A DNA stretch of 64,000 bases from CAVTWH01 sp963850915 (GTDB lineage: Bacteria > Actinomycetota > Actinomycetes > Mycobacteriales > Micromonosporaceae). The notes under the pieces are model-generated. The model was not told the DNA's origin, ran no database searches, and saw only the letters and a list, made by a program, of their open reading frames with translations. Below, piece after piece: positions 33,933 through 42,356 of this stretch (positions within the stretch are counted from its first letter, which is position 1; each line of letters begins with the position of its first letter). The position numbers were made by a program, and so were the translations under genes. The stretch is from NCBI GenBank assembly GCA_963850915.1, contig CAWKND010000004.1, positions 434,001-498,000 of the forward strand, written 5' to 3'.

Positions 33933-34440
33933 CGGTACCTCCTCGACGCGTGTAGACAGTCTCGGTTGTTGACCCCAGAGCGGCGGCGAGTCCGGCCCGC
34001 CCCCGCGACAGCCAAGACTTGACGGTATTTACGTTCGTATCCAGCTCACCGGCGATGTCGGCCACCGAGCGGTCGAGCAGGTAGTGCAGGACGAGAGCGC
34101 GTCGCTGTACCAGTGGCAACGTGCGCAGCGCGCCCACGATGAGCACGGTGTTCTCCGAAGGTGGCGGTACCGGCTCGGGCGGTGACTGCATCCGGGCGAA
34201 GGCACCGCGGACGATGAGGCGCCGCCACCGATCCGTGGCCAGTCGGGTCACCACTACTCGTAGCCACGCCTCGGGCTGGTCGTAGGTGCGTACCCGGCCC
34301 CAGCGTTGCCAAGCGCGCGCGTAAGCCTCCTGGGTGAGGTCCTGCGCCTCGGCCGCGTCCCCCGTGAGGCCGTAGGCGTAGCGCACCAGCCGCTGTGCCG
34401 TACCTCGGTAGAACGCGTCGAACCCATCCGCATTGGGCAT
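33922..34440 (-). CDS. SigE-family ECF RNA polymerase sigma factor
   Basis: An ECF sigma factor of about 172 residues. Region 2 is FDAFYRGTAQRLVRYAYGLTGDAAEAQDLTQEAYARAWQRW and region 4 is LPLVQRRALVLHYLLDRSVADIAGELDTNVNTVKSWLSRGRAGL. The ATG at 34440 and a GTG at 34446 are both usable, with GGTGG just upstream. It is the first gene of a two-gene unit with a membrane WD40 protein, the usual place for an anti-sigma factor. The promoter it recognises cannot be deduced here. Confidence 0.9.
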   Translation of the reverse strand: MPNADGFDAFYRGTAQRLVRYAYGLTGDAAEAQDLTQEAYARAWQRWGRVRTYDQPEAWLRVVVTRLATDRWRRLIVRGAFARMQSPPEPVPPPSENTVLIVGALRTLPLVQRRALVLHYLLDRSVADIAGELDTNVNTVKSWLSRGRAGLAAALGSTTETVYTRRGGTDGD

Positions 34441-34560
34441 GTCCACCGTCCGCCACCGTTATTGCTGTCGATTGGAAACACGGCCGGGTCCCCGGTCCGG
34501 TTGCGGCAACCGCAGCGCGGAAGCGGCTCGCCGACCGCACGCAGATCGGCTGACTCGGCT

Positions 34561-35091
34561 TCAGCCTCGGCGAGACCTCCTCGGCCGATCGGTAGGCAGG
34601 GCGGTTAGCCCGGACGGTTTCGGCTGCGACGACTGGTCTTCGGCCGCGAGCAGCTTCACCATCAAGGCGATGAACTGACGCCGCTGGGTACTCGTCAGCG
34701 GTTCCAGCACCTGGTTCTGAACGTCGTCGATGACGTTGTCGAGCTCCAGGAGTTGTTCGACACCGGCCGGGGTGATCGTGACGATGTTGCGCCGCCGGTG
34801 CTCGGGGTCGACAGACCGCTCGACGAGCCGGCGTGACTTAAGCTCGGCGAGCGCGGCCGTCACATCGCTGCGATCGATCCCGGTGGCCCGGCCCAGGTCG
34901 GCCTGGCTCGCCGGCCCCCACTCCTTGAGTGCGGCCAACAAGCGGTAGTGGTAGCTGCGAAGGCCACGGCCGGATGACTCGAACGCGGCGGCGATCAGCG
35001 CCGACGAGCGGGCGTAGGTCCGCCGGATGAGCCAGGTCGGCCGGTCCTTGACGCGGGCGGGGGTACGGCTCGGCGGGTGATCCATCGGCAT
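34561..35091 (-). CDS. MarR-family transcriptional regulator
   Basis: A winged-helix regulator of 176 residues from the ATG at 35091. Motifs are the helix RTYARSSALIAAAFESSGRGLRSYHYRLLAAL, the HTH GPASQADLGRATGIDRSDVTAALAELKSRRLVERSVD, and the wing RRRNIVTITPAGVEQL. It is divergent from a two-gene unit 83 bases away, and two palindromes between the start codons look like its operators, so it probably represses itself and the neighbouring genes. A ligand is not apparent. Confidence 0.9.
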   Translation of the reverse strand: MPMDHPPSRTPARVKDRPTWLIRRTYARSSALIAAAFESSGRGLRSYHYRLLAALKEWGPASQADLGRATGIDRSDVTAALAELKSRRLVERSVDPEHRRRNIVTITPAGVEQLLELDNVIDDVQNQVLEPLTSTQRRQFIALMVKLLAAEDQSSQPKPSGLTALPTDRPRRSRRG

Positions 35092-35109
35092 GGGTAGACG
35101 GTAGCAGTT

Positions 35110-35150
35110 GTTGGCGCGACCAACGTTTGCTATGTTGGCCATGCCAACAT
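35110..35150. promoter_or_regulatory. Pair of palindromic operators between divergent genes
   Basis: Two inverted repeats share the GTTGG/CCAAC core: GTTGG-N5-CCAAC (35110-35124) and the longer ATGTTGGC-N3-GCCAACAT (35132-35150, 8-bp arms). Their centres are 24 bases apart, roughly two helical turns. They lie between the MarR gene start (35091) and the divergent gene (35175). This is the expected layout for autoregulated MarR binding sites. Confidence 0.75.
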
Positions 35151-35174
35151 TGCTTCTGCTGAGGAGACCGGCTC

Positions 35175-35852
35175 ATGGACGAACCAACCGCCAGCGGACC
35201 CGGACGGATTCTGGTCATCGGCAGGAGCCCGGGGGTGATCCTGGACGCTGCCGAAATCCTGCGGAGCAAGGGCTTCCAGGCAGATGCAACCAACCAGTTC
35301 GACGAGGTACTGGCGGAATATGACACCGGGAACATCGATGTCGTCGTATTCGGTGGCATGGTTCCGCCGCACACCAAGCAGTACCTCACCGAAGAGATCT
35401 CCAAGGCCAACGGCGACGTCACCTTCGTACAGGGACTCGCCGGAATCGCCGGCCTCATCGCTGCCCAGGTTGCCGCCCTCGCGTCGCCTGCCGGGGCAGA
35501 CGACGCCGTGGCATACGACACGACCGAGAGAAAGGTGCGACTCCTTCTCCGGGAGCCGGCCCAGGTGACTATCGAGGCTTGGTGGGGTACCTCGTTCACG
35601 CCGCCCGAGCCGACGAGTACCTCGATGCGGGTGCTCGACTCCCACTTCGATCCGGGGGAGTACGCCATTCCGCTCCCCGACGAGGTTCCGTCCGTGGCAT
35701 CGTTCGTCACCGTGTCCGTCGGGCCGGTCGTCCGCGCGTTCACGGTCGGCGCGATGCCGGATGCGGTAAGGCGCATGGTTCCCACCGGCGACCCGACCCA
35801 GCCCCCCACGCTCCCGCCCGTCCGAGCGGTGGCGACCCACAGCAATGCCTGA
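35175..35852 (+). CDS. Protein of unknown function, Rossmann-like N-terminus
   Basis: A 225-residue protein I do not recognise. The first half is an alpha/beta domain opening RILVIGRSPGVILDAAEILRSK, with NIDVVVFGGMVPPHTKQYL and VTFVQGLAGIAGLIAAQV, resembling a receiver or NAD(P)-type fold but without the acidic pair of a response regulator. The second half (VRLLLREPAQVTIEAWWG to PDAVRRM) is beta-rich and may be a separate module. GAGGAG lies upstream of the ATG. It is divergent from the MarR gene and overlaps the next gene by eight bases, so it is likely controlled by the operators above. Confidence 0.65.
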   Translation: MDEPTASGPGRILVIGRSPGVILDAAEILRSKGFQADATNQFDEVLAEYDTGNIDVVVFGGMVPPHTKQYLTEEISKANGDVTFVQGLAGIAGLIAAQVAALASPAGADDAVAYDTTERKVRLLLREPAQVTIEAWWGTSFTPPEPTSTSMRVLDSHFDPGEYAIPLPDEVPSVASFVTVSVGPVVRAFTVGAMPDAVRRMVPTGDPTQPPTLPPVRAVATHSNA

Positions 35853-36315
35853 CGTGCCAAGTACTCCGGCTGTACGGACCCTGCGCGCGCAGGGACTGGT
35901 CAATCTTGTGGTGCGTGGCCTGCTGCGTACCCCTGGCCTCAGCCGGATTGTCGGCAGCCGGCTGGTAACGCTGTACGTGGTGGGACGAAAGTCAGGACGC
36001 GGGTACCCGGTGCCCGTCTCCTACCTGGCCCAAGGTGCCGACCTCCTCATCGGTACCAGCTCCGGTTGGGCCCGAAACCTGCGAACGGGCGAGCCGGTAT
36101 CCGTCAGGTACAAGGGAAAGGTCAGGTTGGCAGCTGTCCAGACGCTGACCGCCGAGCCCGAGGTTGTCGCGGCGTACGCACACATGGCGACTGCGAATCC
36201 GGCGTTCGCCCGCTTCAACCGGGTGCACGTGGATCGGGACGGCACCGCCAACCCCCAGGACCTGCACTCGGCCTGGGTTGGCGGCGCGCGGGTCATCAAA
36301 CTCACGCCTCGATAG
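35845..36315 (+). CDS. Nitroreductase/deazaflavin (F420)-dependent oxidoreductase, Ddn family
   Basis: A 156-residue member of the deazaflavin-dependent nitroreductase family. Supporting segments are LVTLYVVGRKSGRGYPVPVSYLAQGADLLIGTSSGWARNLRTGEPVSVRYKGK, which carries the cofactor-phosphate (GRKSGR) and W-x-R-N-L motifs seen in Ddn-type enzymes. It uses reduced F420 to reduce quinones or nitro compounds in studied members. It overlaps the previous gene by eight bases, so both are probably one MarR-controlled unit. Confidence 0.87.
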   Translation: MPDVPSTPAVRTLRAQGLVNLVVRGLLRTPGLSRIVGSRLVTLYVVGRKSGRGYPVPVSYLAQGADLLIGTSSGWARNLRTGEPVSVRYKGKVRLAAVQTLTAEPEVVAAYAHMATANPAFARFNRVHVDRDGTANPQDLHSAWVGGARVIKLTPR

Positions 36316-36350
36316 CGGCGGCTCGCTGGACCTCATTCCGGAGTGGTCGG

Positions 36351-39002
36351 TCAGGGCAGGATTTCCACGTACCCGTCGGTTCCGTGCACGCGGATCCGCT
36401 GCCCGTCCCGGATCAGCCGGGTGGCCCGCTCCACGCCCACGACAGCTGGCAGGCCGTACTCCCGGGCGATGACCGCGCCATGGGTCATCAGGCCGCCCAC
36501 CTCCGTCACCAGGCCGGTGATCGCGACGAAGAGCGGCGACCAGCTGGGGTCGGTGTGGGCGGTGACCAGGATGTCGCCGGCTTCGAGATCGGCCTGCGCC
36601 ATGTCCAGGATGACGCGGGCCCGCCCCTCGACGGTACCGGCGGAGACGGGCAAGCCGACCAGCGCGCCGGCCGGTACGTCGTCGCGCCGGTACTCCCCGT
36701 TGAGGGCCTCGCCGTCCGAGGTGAGTACCCGCGGCGGCGTGAGCGCGTGGTAGGACCGGAACGCGTCCTTGCGCTGCTGGATGAGCTTCTCGTCCACCCG
36801 GTTGGTACGCGCGACGTCGTGGAACTCCTGGAACGTGAGGTAGAAGGCGTCCTCCGGCGCAGCGAGCACCCTGGCCTGTACGAGGCGCTCCGCCTCTGCC
36901 AGCAGGGCCTGCTTGTAGACGAAGTAGCGGCAGACGATGTTGTACTTCGGGTACTCCCGGTAGCCGATGAACGTCCGTACCCGATCGATCATCTGTTTGG
37001 TCTCTTCGGCTTTCCGCTCCCCGTCCGGCAGCGCCCGCAGCCGTTCGAGTACCTCCTGCGACTTCTCCTTCGCCTGCCGCTGCCCTTGCTCGAAACGCCG
37101 CTCGGCGGCGCCCGGCTCGAATAGCTTGATGTTGTCGAGGATCAGCGGTACGAGCGTGGCCGGGCGTTCGCTCCAGCGCGGTCTCGTGATGTCGATCTCG
37201 CCCACGCAGCGCATGCCGTACCGCTCGAGGTAAGCCTCAATGGCGTGTCGCGCTTCGGTTCCGCCCGTGAGCGTCGGCAGCTCGTCCAGGAATTGCTTAC
37301 CGTCCCGCTCGCCAGCTTCGCGGAAGGGCTCGCCAGCTTCGCGGAAGTTCTCGTCCTCGACGCCCTGCAGGAACGCCACCACCTGCGGATGCGCGCGGAT
37401 CACGTCGGCGACGTCGAGTAGCGCCAGCCCCATCTCCGAGGTGATGTTGCCGGGGGCCGACAGGGTGAGCGTGTCGGCCGCGTTCTTCTCGCCCAGCCAC
37501 TCCCGCAGCTGGTCGTTGAGCCACCAGGTGGCGTCCATCCCCGCCATGATCGCCGGAAGGTTCAGCGGATCGCTGAGTACCCGTTTGTGCTCCTGGAACG
37601 CCTCCAGCAGGAAGTCGAAGAGCGCCGGTCCGGTCAACGTCGCGATGTCGCGCCGCAGGGCGGCGAGGGACGCCTGGCTGCGCTCGATCAGCCCGGTGAC
37701 GACGGCCGGGTCGGTCTCGATCGGGGCGGAAGCGCCGCGGACCGGCGCCGTGCCGGGATCCGCGTCCGGCAAGGTCGGGATGAAGTCGCCGCGCTCGAGT
37801 ACGGTCTCCAGCGCGTCCCTGATCAGCGGATCACCTCTCCCCATGACCTCCAGCAGGGCGGCGCGGCTCGCGGGTGAGGCCAGGCGCCGGGCGACGTCGA
37901 CGAACAGCCGCCCGCCGGCCTCGTGCATCGGCGCCATCGCCGTCAGCTGCCACATCGAGACGCCCAGTGGCTTCATCGGGTCGGTCATCATCTGCTGGTG
38001 ACCGACGGAGACGTAGACGTGGTTCTCCTGGTCCGCTGCGGCGGGGATCGGGAACAGCGTGGTGATCGGCCGGCTCTGCACGATCTGGAAGTCGTCGTCG
38101 ACCAGGCACCACTCGATGTCCTGCGGGCGGCCGACGTGCGCCTCGATCCGCCGGCCGAGTTGCACGAGGCGTACCACCTGCGCATCCGTCAGCGCCGGCC
38201 GCTCCTGCTGCTGCGGGTCGATCATCACTTCCTGCGTGCCGCCAGCCGGTTTGGCGTGCACCGCGCGCTGTTTGGTGGCGACCGTCTTGGCGACTACTTC
38301 GCCGTCGCGCACCTTGAAGACGTCCGGGTTCACCAGGCCGGAGACCAGCGCCTCGCCGAGGCCGAAGCTGGCGTCCACGGCGGCGACTCTCCGGTTGCCC
38401 GTGACGGGGTCGGCCGTGAACAGGATGCCGGCCGCATCCGGAAAAACCATCTGCTGTACCACCACGGCCATGTGGACCGTACGGTGGTCGAAGCCGTTGC
38501 GCAGGCGGTAGGTCACGGCCCGCTCGGTGAACAGCGACGCCCAGCACCGGCTGACGTGCTGCAGGATCGCCGCCGCCCCCACGATGTTCAGGTAGGTGTC
38601 CTGCTGGCCGGCGAAGGATGCCGTCGGCAGGTCCTCTGCTGTCGCGCTGGATCGGACCGCGTAGGCGGCGTGGTCGCCGTGCCGGCCGAGCGCATCGGTG
38701 ACCGCCGCTGCGAGATCGTCGGGAATGGCGATCCCTTCCAGCGTCTGGCGGATCTCCGCGCTGAGCGCGCGGATCGCCTCCCGGTCAGCCGAGTTGAGGT
38801 GGGACAGCCGCTCCAGTTGGTCGTCGATCGACGGCGCTTCCGCCATGATCCGTTGGAAGGCGGCCGTCGTCACGCAAAACCCAGGCGGCACCCGGATGCC
38901 TTCGATCCGCGACACCTCACCCAACTGCGCGGCCTTGCCGCCAACGAGCGCGACCTGCCTGTCGTCAACGTCTTGAAGTCCCAACACGTACTGCTCGATC
39001 AC
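36351..39002 (-). CDS. rph: Rifamycin-inactivating phosphotransferase Rph
   Basis: An 883-residue dikinase-type enzyme that transfers a phosphate from ATP to a rifamycin hydroxyl, inactivating the drug. It opens VIEQYVLGLQDVDDRQVALVGGKAAQLG, has the ATP-grasp RSSATAEDLPTASFAGQQDT and QSRPITTLFP segments and, near residue 839, the swivelling His in GGLMTHGAVIAREYGLPAVVGV. Length and the THG (rather than SHA) around the His match Rph, not PEP synthase. GTG at 39002 is the family-like start. A local 21-bp duplication gives NFREAGEPFREAGE near residue 556. A rifamycin-associated element lies about 210 bases upstream. Confidence 0.9.
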   Translation of the reverse strand: MIEQYVLGLQDVDDRQVALVGGKAAQLGEVSRIEGIRVPPGFCVTTAAFQRIMAEAPSIDDQLERLSHLNSADREAIRALSAEIRQTLEGIAIPDDLAAAVTDALGRHGDHAAYAVRSSATAEDLPTASFAGQQDTYLNIVGAAAILQHVSRCWASLFTERAVTYRLRNGFDHRTVHMAVVVQQMVFPDAAGILFTADPVTGNRRVAAVDASFGLGEALVSGLVNPDVFKVRDGEVVAKTVATKQRAVHAKPAGGTQEVMIDPQQQERPALTDAQVVRLVQLGRRIEAHVGRPQDIEWCLVDDDFQIVQSRPITTLFPIPAAADQENHVYVSVGHQQMMTDPMKPLGVSMWQLTAMAPMHEAGGRLFVDVARRLASPASRAALLEVMGRGDPLIRDALETVLERGDFIPTLPDADPGTAPVRGASAPIETDPAVVTGLIERSQASLAALRRDIATLTGPALFDFLLEAFQEHKRVLSDPLNLPAIMAGMDATWWLNDQLREWLGEKNAADTLTLSAPGNITSEMGLALLDVADVIRAHPQVVAFLQGVEDENFREAGEPFREAGERDGKQFLDELPTLTGGTEARHAIEAYLERYGMRCVGEIDITRPRWSERPATLVPLILDNIKLFEPGAAERRFEQGQRQAKEKSQEVLERLRALPDGERKAEETKQMIDRVRTFIGYREYPKYNIVCRYFVYKQALLAEAERLVQARVLAAPEDAFYLTFQEFHDVARTNRVDEKLIQQRKDAFRSYHALTPPRVLTSDGEALNGEYRRDDVPAGALVGLPVSAGTVEGRARVILDMAQADLEAGDILVTAHTDPSWSPLFVAITGLVTEVGGLMTHGAVIAREYGLPAVVGVERATRLIRDGQRIRVHGTDGYVEILP

Positions 39003-39210
39003 TCCGGTACCTCCGAGGCAGCCTTGCTCCGTCGCGCTGCGCCGGCCGGTGGAACCACCGGCGCCGCGAACTCTGTCGAACCTCTTGCCGGGCACGTCCC
39101 CAGCACTGGTCGGACGTCACCGCTCCCTCATGCGTCGACGGCGACATGCGCGCGTCGTACCCCCGTTTCTGCAGGTTGTGGCGCCGGCCGCCGATTCTGC
39201 GCCACGACCC

Positions 39211-39229
39211 GGGTCTTGCCGCAAGCCCC
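39211..39229 (-). promoter_or_regulatory. Rifamycin-associated element (RAE) upstream of rph
   Basis: The minus strand reads GGGGCTTGCGGCAAGACCC, which differs at one position from the published 19-bp rifamycin-associated element (GGGGCTTGCGGCAAGGCCC) found upstream of rifamycin-inducible genes in actinobacteria. A TATAAC that could be a -10 box is at 39237-39242 on the same strand, eight bases before it. Nothing else convincing was seen in the 39003-39499 gap. Rifamycin induction of rph is therefore likely. Confidence 0.87.
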
Positions 39230-39499
39230 CTGTTGCGTTATACGTTAAGAGTGGCAAGGGGAGAGTTCTCTTTGCCGATCAGGGCCTGCTCGGGGTGAAT
39301 CGAGGGCCTGCTCAACTGTCGGGCCATGAGCGCCTTGCTGGCGTTCGCCGAACCCGCTGCCGGACCTGAGATTCCGCAGCGATGTGCGACAGATCCCGCT
39401 GCGATGTGCCACGACACCGACGACCGCGCGGGGTGCTTCGCGGAGCCGTCGCGAAGTGGCCAGGTGTGAACGGCGACGGCGACGGGCATAGCCACCTAC

Positions 39500-40351
39500 A
39501 TGTTGGCCACCAGTTCACCCGTCCGTAAGGTTGCCCGTTCGCGACGGTTCCCACCGCACCTGGTACGGGTCGGTGCAGGCGTCGTCGTGGCCTGGATCGT
39601 GATACTCGGCGCTGTTGTCGGCTTCGGTGAACTGGTCACCCGGTACGGCGGTGACAACATCGCCGGCGACCATACGATCCCACACTGGCTCGCCGCGCAC
39701 CGGACTCCGACGCTGACCAGGCTGAGCGCCGCGTTCAGTACCATCGGCGCCACCCAGGTGATCATCGCCGTCACCGTACTGGCCGGCGTGCTCGCCCTCG
39801 CCCTCACCCGCCGCTGGCGGCCGGTCGTCTTCGTCGTGCTGGTCATGCTCGGCGAGGGAGGCGTGTTCATCACGACCCAGGCGATCGTGAAACGGCAACG
39901 CCCCGACGTCGTGCGCCTGGAAAACCACATCCCCACCACGAGCTACCCGTCCGGGCACGTCGCGGCCACCATCTGCATCTACGGCGCGATCGCGATCCTC
40001 GTCCTCGGTCACACCCGCCGCTGGTGGCGGTGGCCGTTCCTCGCGCTCGCGGTGCTGATGCCGGTACTCGTCGCCACCGGCCGGATGTACCGCGGTATGC
40101 ACCACCCGACCGACGTACTGGGCAGCACCATCCTCGCCGCCCTACTGCTCGCCGCCATGTACCGGGCGATCCGGCCCAACGCCGACGCTCCGCCACGCTC
40201 CACCGGGGCCGCCACCGGAGAACCCGCCGCCACCGGAGAACCCGCCGACCCCGTCGGCGTGCCGCCGGCGTCCGTCGCAGCGGACGACGACGACCGGACG
40301 TCGGTTCAGGTGGCGCACACCAATTCAGCGGGTTCGGCCCAAGACGGGTAG
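39500..40351 (+). CDS. PAP2-family membrane phosphatase
   Basis: A 283-residue integral membrane protein with about five or six hydrophobic segments. The PAP2 triad is present: KRQRPDVV (motif 1), SYPSGHVAA (motif 2) and ATGRMYRGMHHPTDVLGS (motif 3, with the catalytic His). Members dephosphorylate lipid phosphates such as phosphatidate or undecaprenyl pyrophosphate. The last 50 residues are a Pro/Ala/Asp-rich soluble tail. It is just upstream of a diacylglycerol-kinase-like gene, suggesting a lipid-phosphate theme. Confidence 0.88.
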   Translation: MLATSSPVRKVARSRRFPPHLVRVGAGVVVAWIVILGAVVGFGELVTRYGGDNIAGDHTIPHWLAAHRTPTLTRLSAAFSTIGATQVIIAVTVLAGVLALALTRRWRPVVFVVLVMLGEGGVFITTQAIVKRQRPDVVRLENHIPTTSYPSGHVAATICIYGAIAILVLGHTRRWWRWPFLALAVLMPVLVATGRMYRGMHHPTDVLGSTILAALLLAAMYRAIRPNADAPPRSTGAATGEPAATGEPADPVGVPPASVAADDDDRTSVQVAHTNSAGSAQDG

Positions 40352-40380
40352 CCGGCGGCATCCTTGGGTACAACCAGCAC

Positions 40381-41329
40381 GTGACTACAGTCTCGGAACA
40401 GCAGGACCACCCGGTAACTGCCCCTCTGCCGGGTAGCCGGCAGCCGCAGGTCGGCCGGGTCGCGGTCATCGCGCACACCGGCAAAACCTTGGGCGGCGGG
40501 CTGGACCAACTCCGCACGTTGATCTCCGCGGAGTACGACGACGAGATGCTCTGGTACGAGGTACCCAAGAGCAGCAAGGCGCCCGCGAAGGTCCGCAAAG
40601 CGCTCAACCGCGGCGCCGACCTGGTGTTCGTCTGGGGCGGCGACGGCATGGTCCAGCAGTGCGCGGACGCACTCGTCGGCTCCGACGCCACCATCGCGAT
40701 CATTCCGGCCGGTACCGCCAACCTGTTCGCGCACAACCTCGGCATCCCGCATGACCTCGCCGAGGCGGTAAACATCGGCTTCCACGGCCGGCGCCGCCAG
40801 CTGGATCTCGGCCGGATCAACGGCGAACACTTCGCGGTACTCGCCGGGGTCGGCTTCGACGCGGACATGATCCGCGACGCCGACCACGGGCTGAAGGACC
40901 CGACTCGGGCGGGCGGCGTACCTGTGGACCGCAGTGCGAAACGTCGACCTGAAGCCGACCCAGGTGAAGATCAAAGTTGACGGAACACCGTGGTTCCAGG
41001 GCGATGCGACCTGCGTACTGATGGGCAACGTCGGTACCATTCTCGGCGGTGTCGAGGTCTTCGACGACGCCAGCCCCACCGATGGTTGGCTCGACATCGG
41101 CGTCAGTACCGCCGACGGCCCCGTCCAGTGGGCGCGCCTACTCGGCCACATCACTACCGGCCGAACCGACCAGGCGCCGTTCATCCGTACCACCCGCGCG
41201 AAACGAATTTCGATCAAGCTCGGCACACCACTGGTCTACGAACTCGACGGTGGCGCCCGACCGGAAACCAGGCGGATCAAGGCACGCGTCGTCCCCGCCG
41301 CGATCACGGTCTGCGTACCGGACGCCTGA
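40381..41329 (+). pseudogene. Diacylglycerol kinase-family protein (one frameshift)
   Basis: Two frames together make a DAGK-type lipid kinase. The first, from a GTG at 40381, has VAVIAHTGKTLGGGLDQLR, the VFVWGGDGMVQQCADAL glycine-rich GGDGT-like motif, IPAGTANLFAHNLGIP and GVGFDADMIRDADHGLKD. The second (from about 40915) continues AAYLWTAVRNVDLKPTQVKIKVDG to the stop at 41329. A single extra base in a G-rich stretch near 40912 separates them. The enzyme phosphorylates diacylglycerol or similar lipids in the family. The frame break may be a sequencing error. It starts 29 bases after the PAP2 gene. Confidence 0.82.
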
Positions 41330-41351
41330 CCGTAAAACTCCCGGTAGCCGG

Positions 41352-41607
41352 TTAGTGCTGGGCGGTCTGGTCGTACGGTGTCGCGGTCCAGCTGGCCAGC
41401 AGGGCCAGCGCGTCCTGGACGGCGGTGCCGGGCTCGGCGCTGTAGGCGTTCAACCGCAAGCCGACATCGGCGGTGAGCTCCATCGACTCGAACGCGAGGT
41501 CGAGGTCGCCGACGACCGGGTGGTGGACGACCGGGTGGTGCAGGCGCTTGACGCCGGTACGGTGCAGCCGCACGTTGTGCACCGCCCACCAGGACCAGAG
41601 CTGCCGT
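41352..41607 (-). pseudogene. XRE/MmyB-type regulator, C-terminal fragment
   Basis: Only the last 80 or so residues of an XRE-type regulator with a MmyB-like ligand-binding domain remain: WWAVHNVRLHRTGVKRLHHPVVHHPVVGDLDLAFESMEL and NAYSAEPGTAVQDALALLASW. The helix-turn-helix part is missing. A short internal duplication (HHPVVHHPVV, 15 bases) adds five residues compared with the family. The homology stops near 41607, where the aldo/keto reductase fragment begins on the other strand. Confidence 0.7.
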
Positions 41608-41611
41608 ACTA

Positions 41612-42153
41612 GCTGCGCTGGCCGCCGGCTACCGGCACATCGACACCGTCGCCGCGTACGGCAACGAACGACAGGTCGGCGAAGCCGTCGCACAGTCCGG
41701 CATCGACCGCTCGGACGTCTTTCTGGAAACCAAAATCTGGATCAGCGACTACGGGTACGACGAGACCCTGCACGGGTTCGAGACGAGCGCGCGCAAGCTC
41801 GGCGTCGACCAGATCGACTGCTCATCCTCCATCAGGCGCTGCCGTCCGACTTCGACAGGACACCGCAGGCGTACCGCGCCCTGGGGACGCCGCTGGGCGA
41901 CCCCGCCACTGGCCAGATCGCTCACGCCCACAGCAAAACACCGGCCCAGGTCATGCTGCGCTGGCACCTCCAGCAGGGTCGATCAGCTATCCCGAAATCA
42001 ACCCGCCCGGTACGCATCGCCGAGAACTTCGACATCTTCGACTTCCAGCTCAGCGACGACGAACTGGCCGCGATCGACGCCCTCGACACCGGCCACCGCG
42101 GTGGCCCCGAACCCACCGCCGTCACCTTCGGCCGCCCGATACCGGAGGACTGA
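41612..42153 (+). pseudogene. Aldo/keto reductase fragment (N-terminus lost, internal deletion and frameshift)
   Basis: The reading starts mid-protein at ALAAGYRHIDTVAAYGNE, which contains the catalytic Tyr region, and continues VFLETKIWISDYGYDET to VDQIDC. A frameshift near 41820 then joins LLILHQALPSDFDRTPQAYRALGT directly to PLGDPATGQIAHAHSKTPAQVMLRWHLQQ, so the middle of the barrel is missing. The end IPKSTRPVRIAENFDIFDFQLSDDELAAIDALDTG is normal. The N-terminal 30 residues and the promoter are absent, apparently removed in the same event that truncated the divergent regulator. Confidence 0.75.
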
Positions 42154-42199
42154 CGCGGCCAGCTGGAACGCTCCGGCGCGCTTCGAAGGTCCTGACTGA

Positions 42200-42233
42200 C
42201 GAAGGGGCGGGTTGGTGACCCCGACGCCCTTCG
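42200..42233 (+). terminator. Possible hairpin after the aldo/keto reductase fragment
   Basis: CGAAGGG at 42200-42206 pairs with CCCTTCG at 42227-42233, with a further G-C rich pairing inside. It sits about 47 bases after the pseudogene stop. Weak but reasonable as a terminator. Confidence 0.45.
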
Positions 42234-42356
42234 CACTCTGTATTGCCTTGCGGCGCAGTCGCGCGCGCACCCGCCTCGATCGTCGGTGGGTATCCACGGC
42301 GTGACAGGGTGGCGAGCGGATGCGGGCTGCGGCACCAGCCATAGGTGAAGCCTCGA

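Noticed and set aside
36351..39002. Phosphoenolpyruvate synthase
   Set aside because: Shared dikinase fold, but length, THG around the His and the upstream rifamycin element point to Rph.
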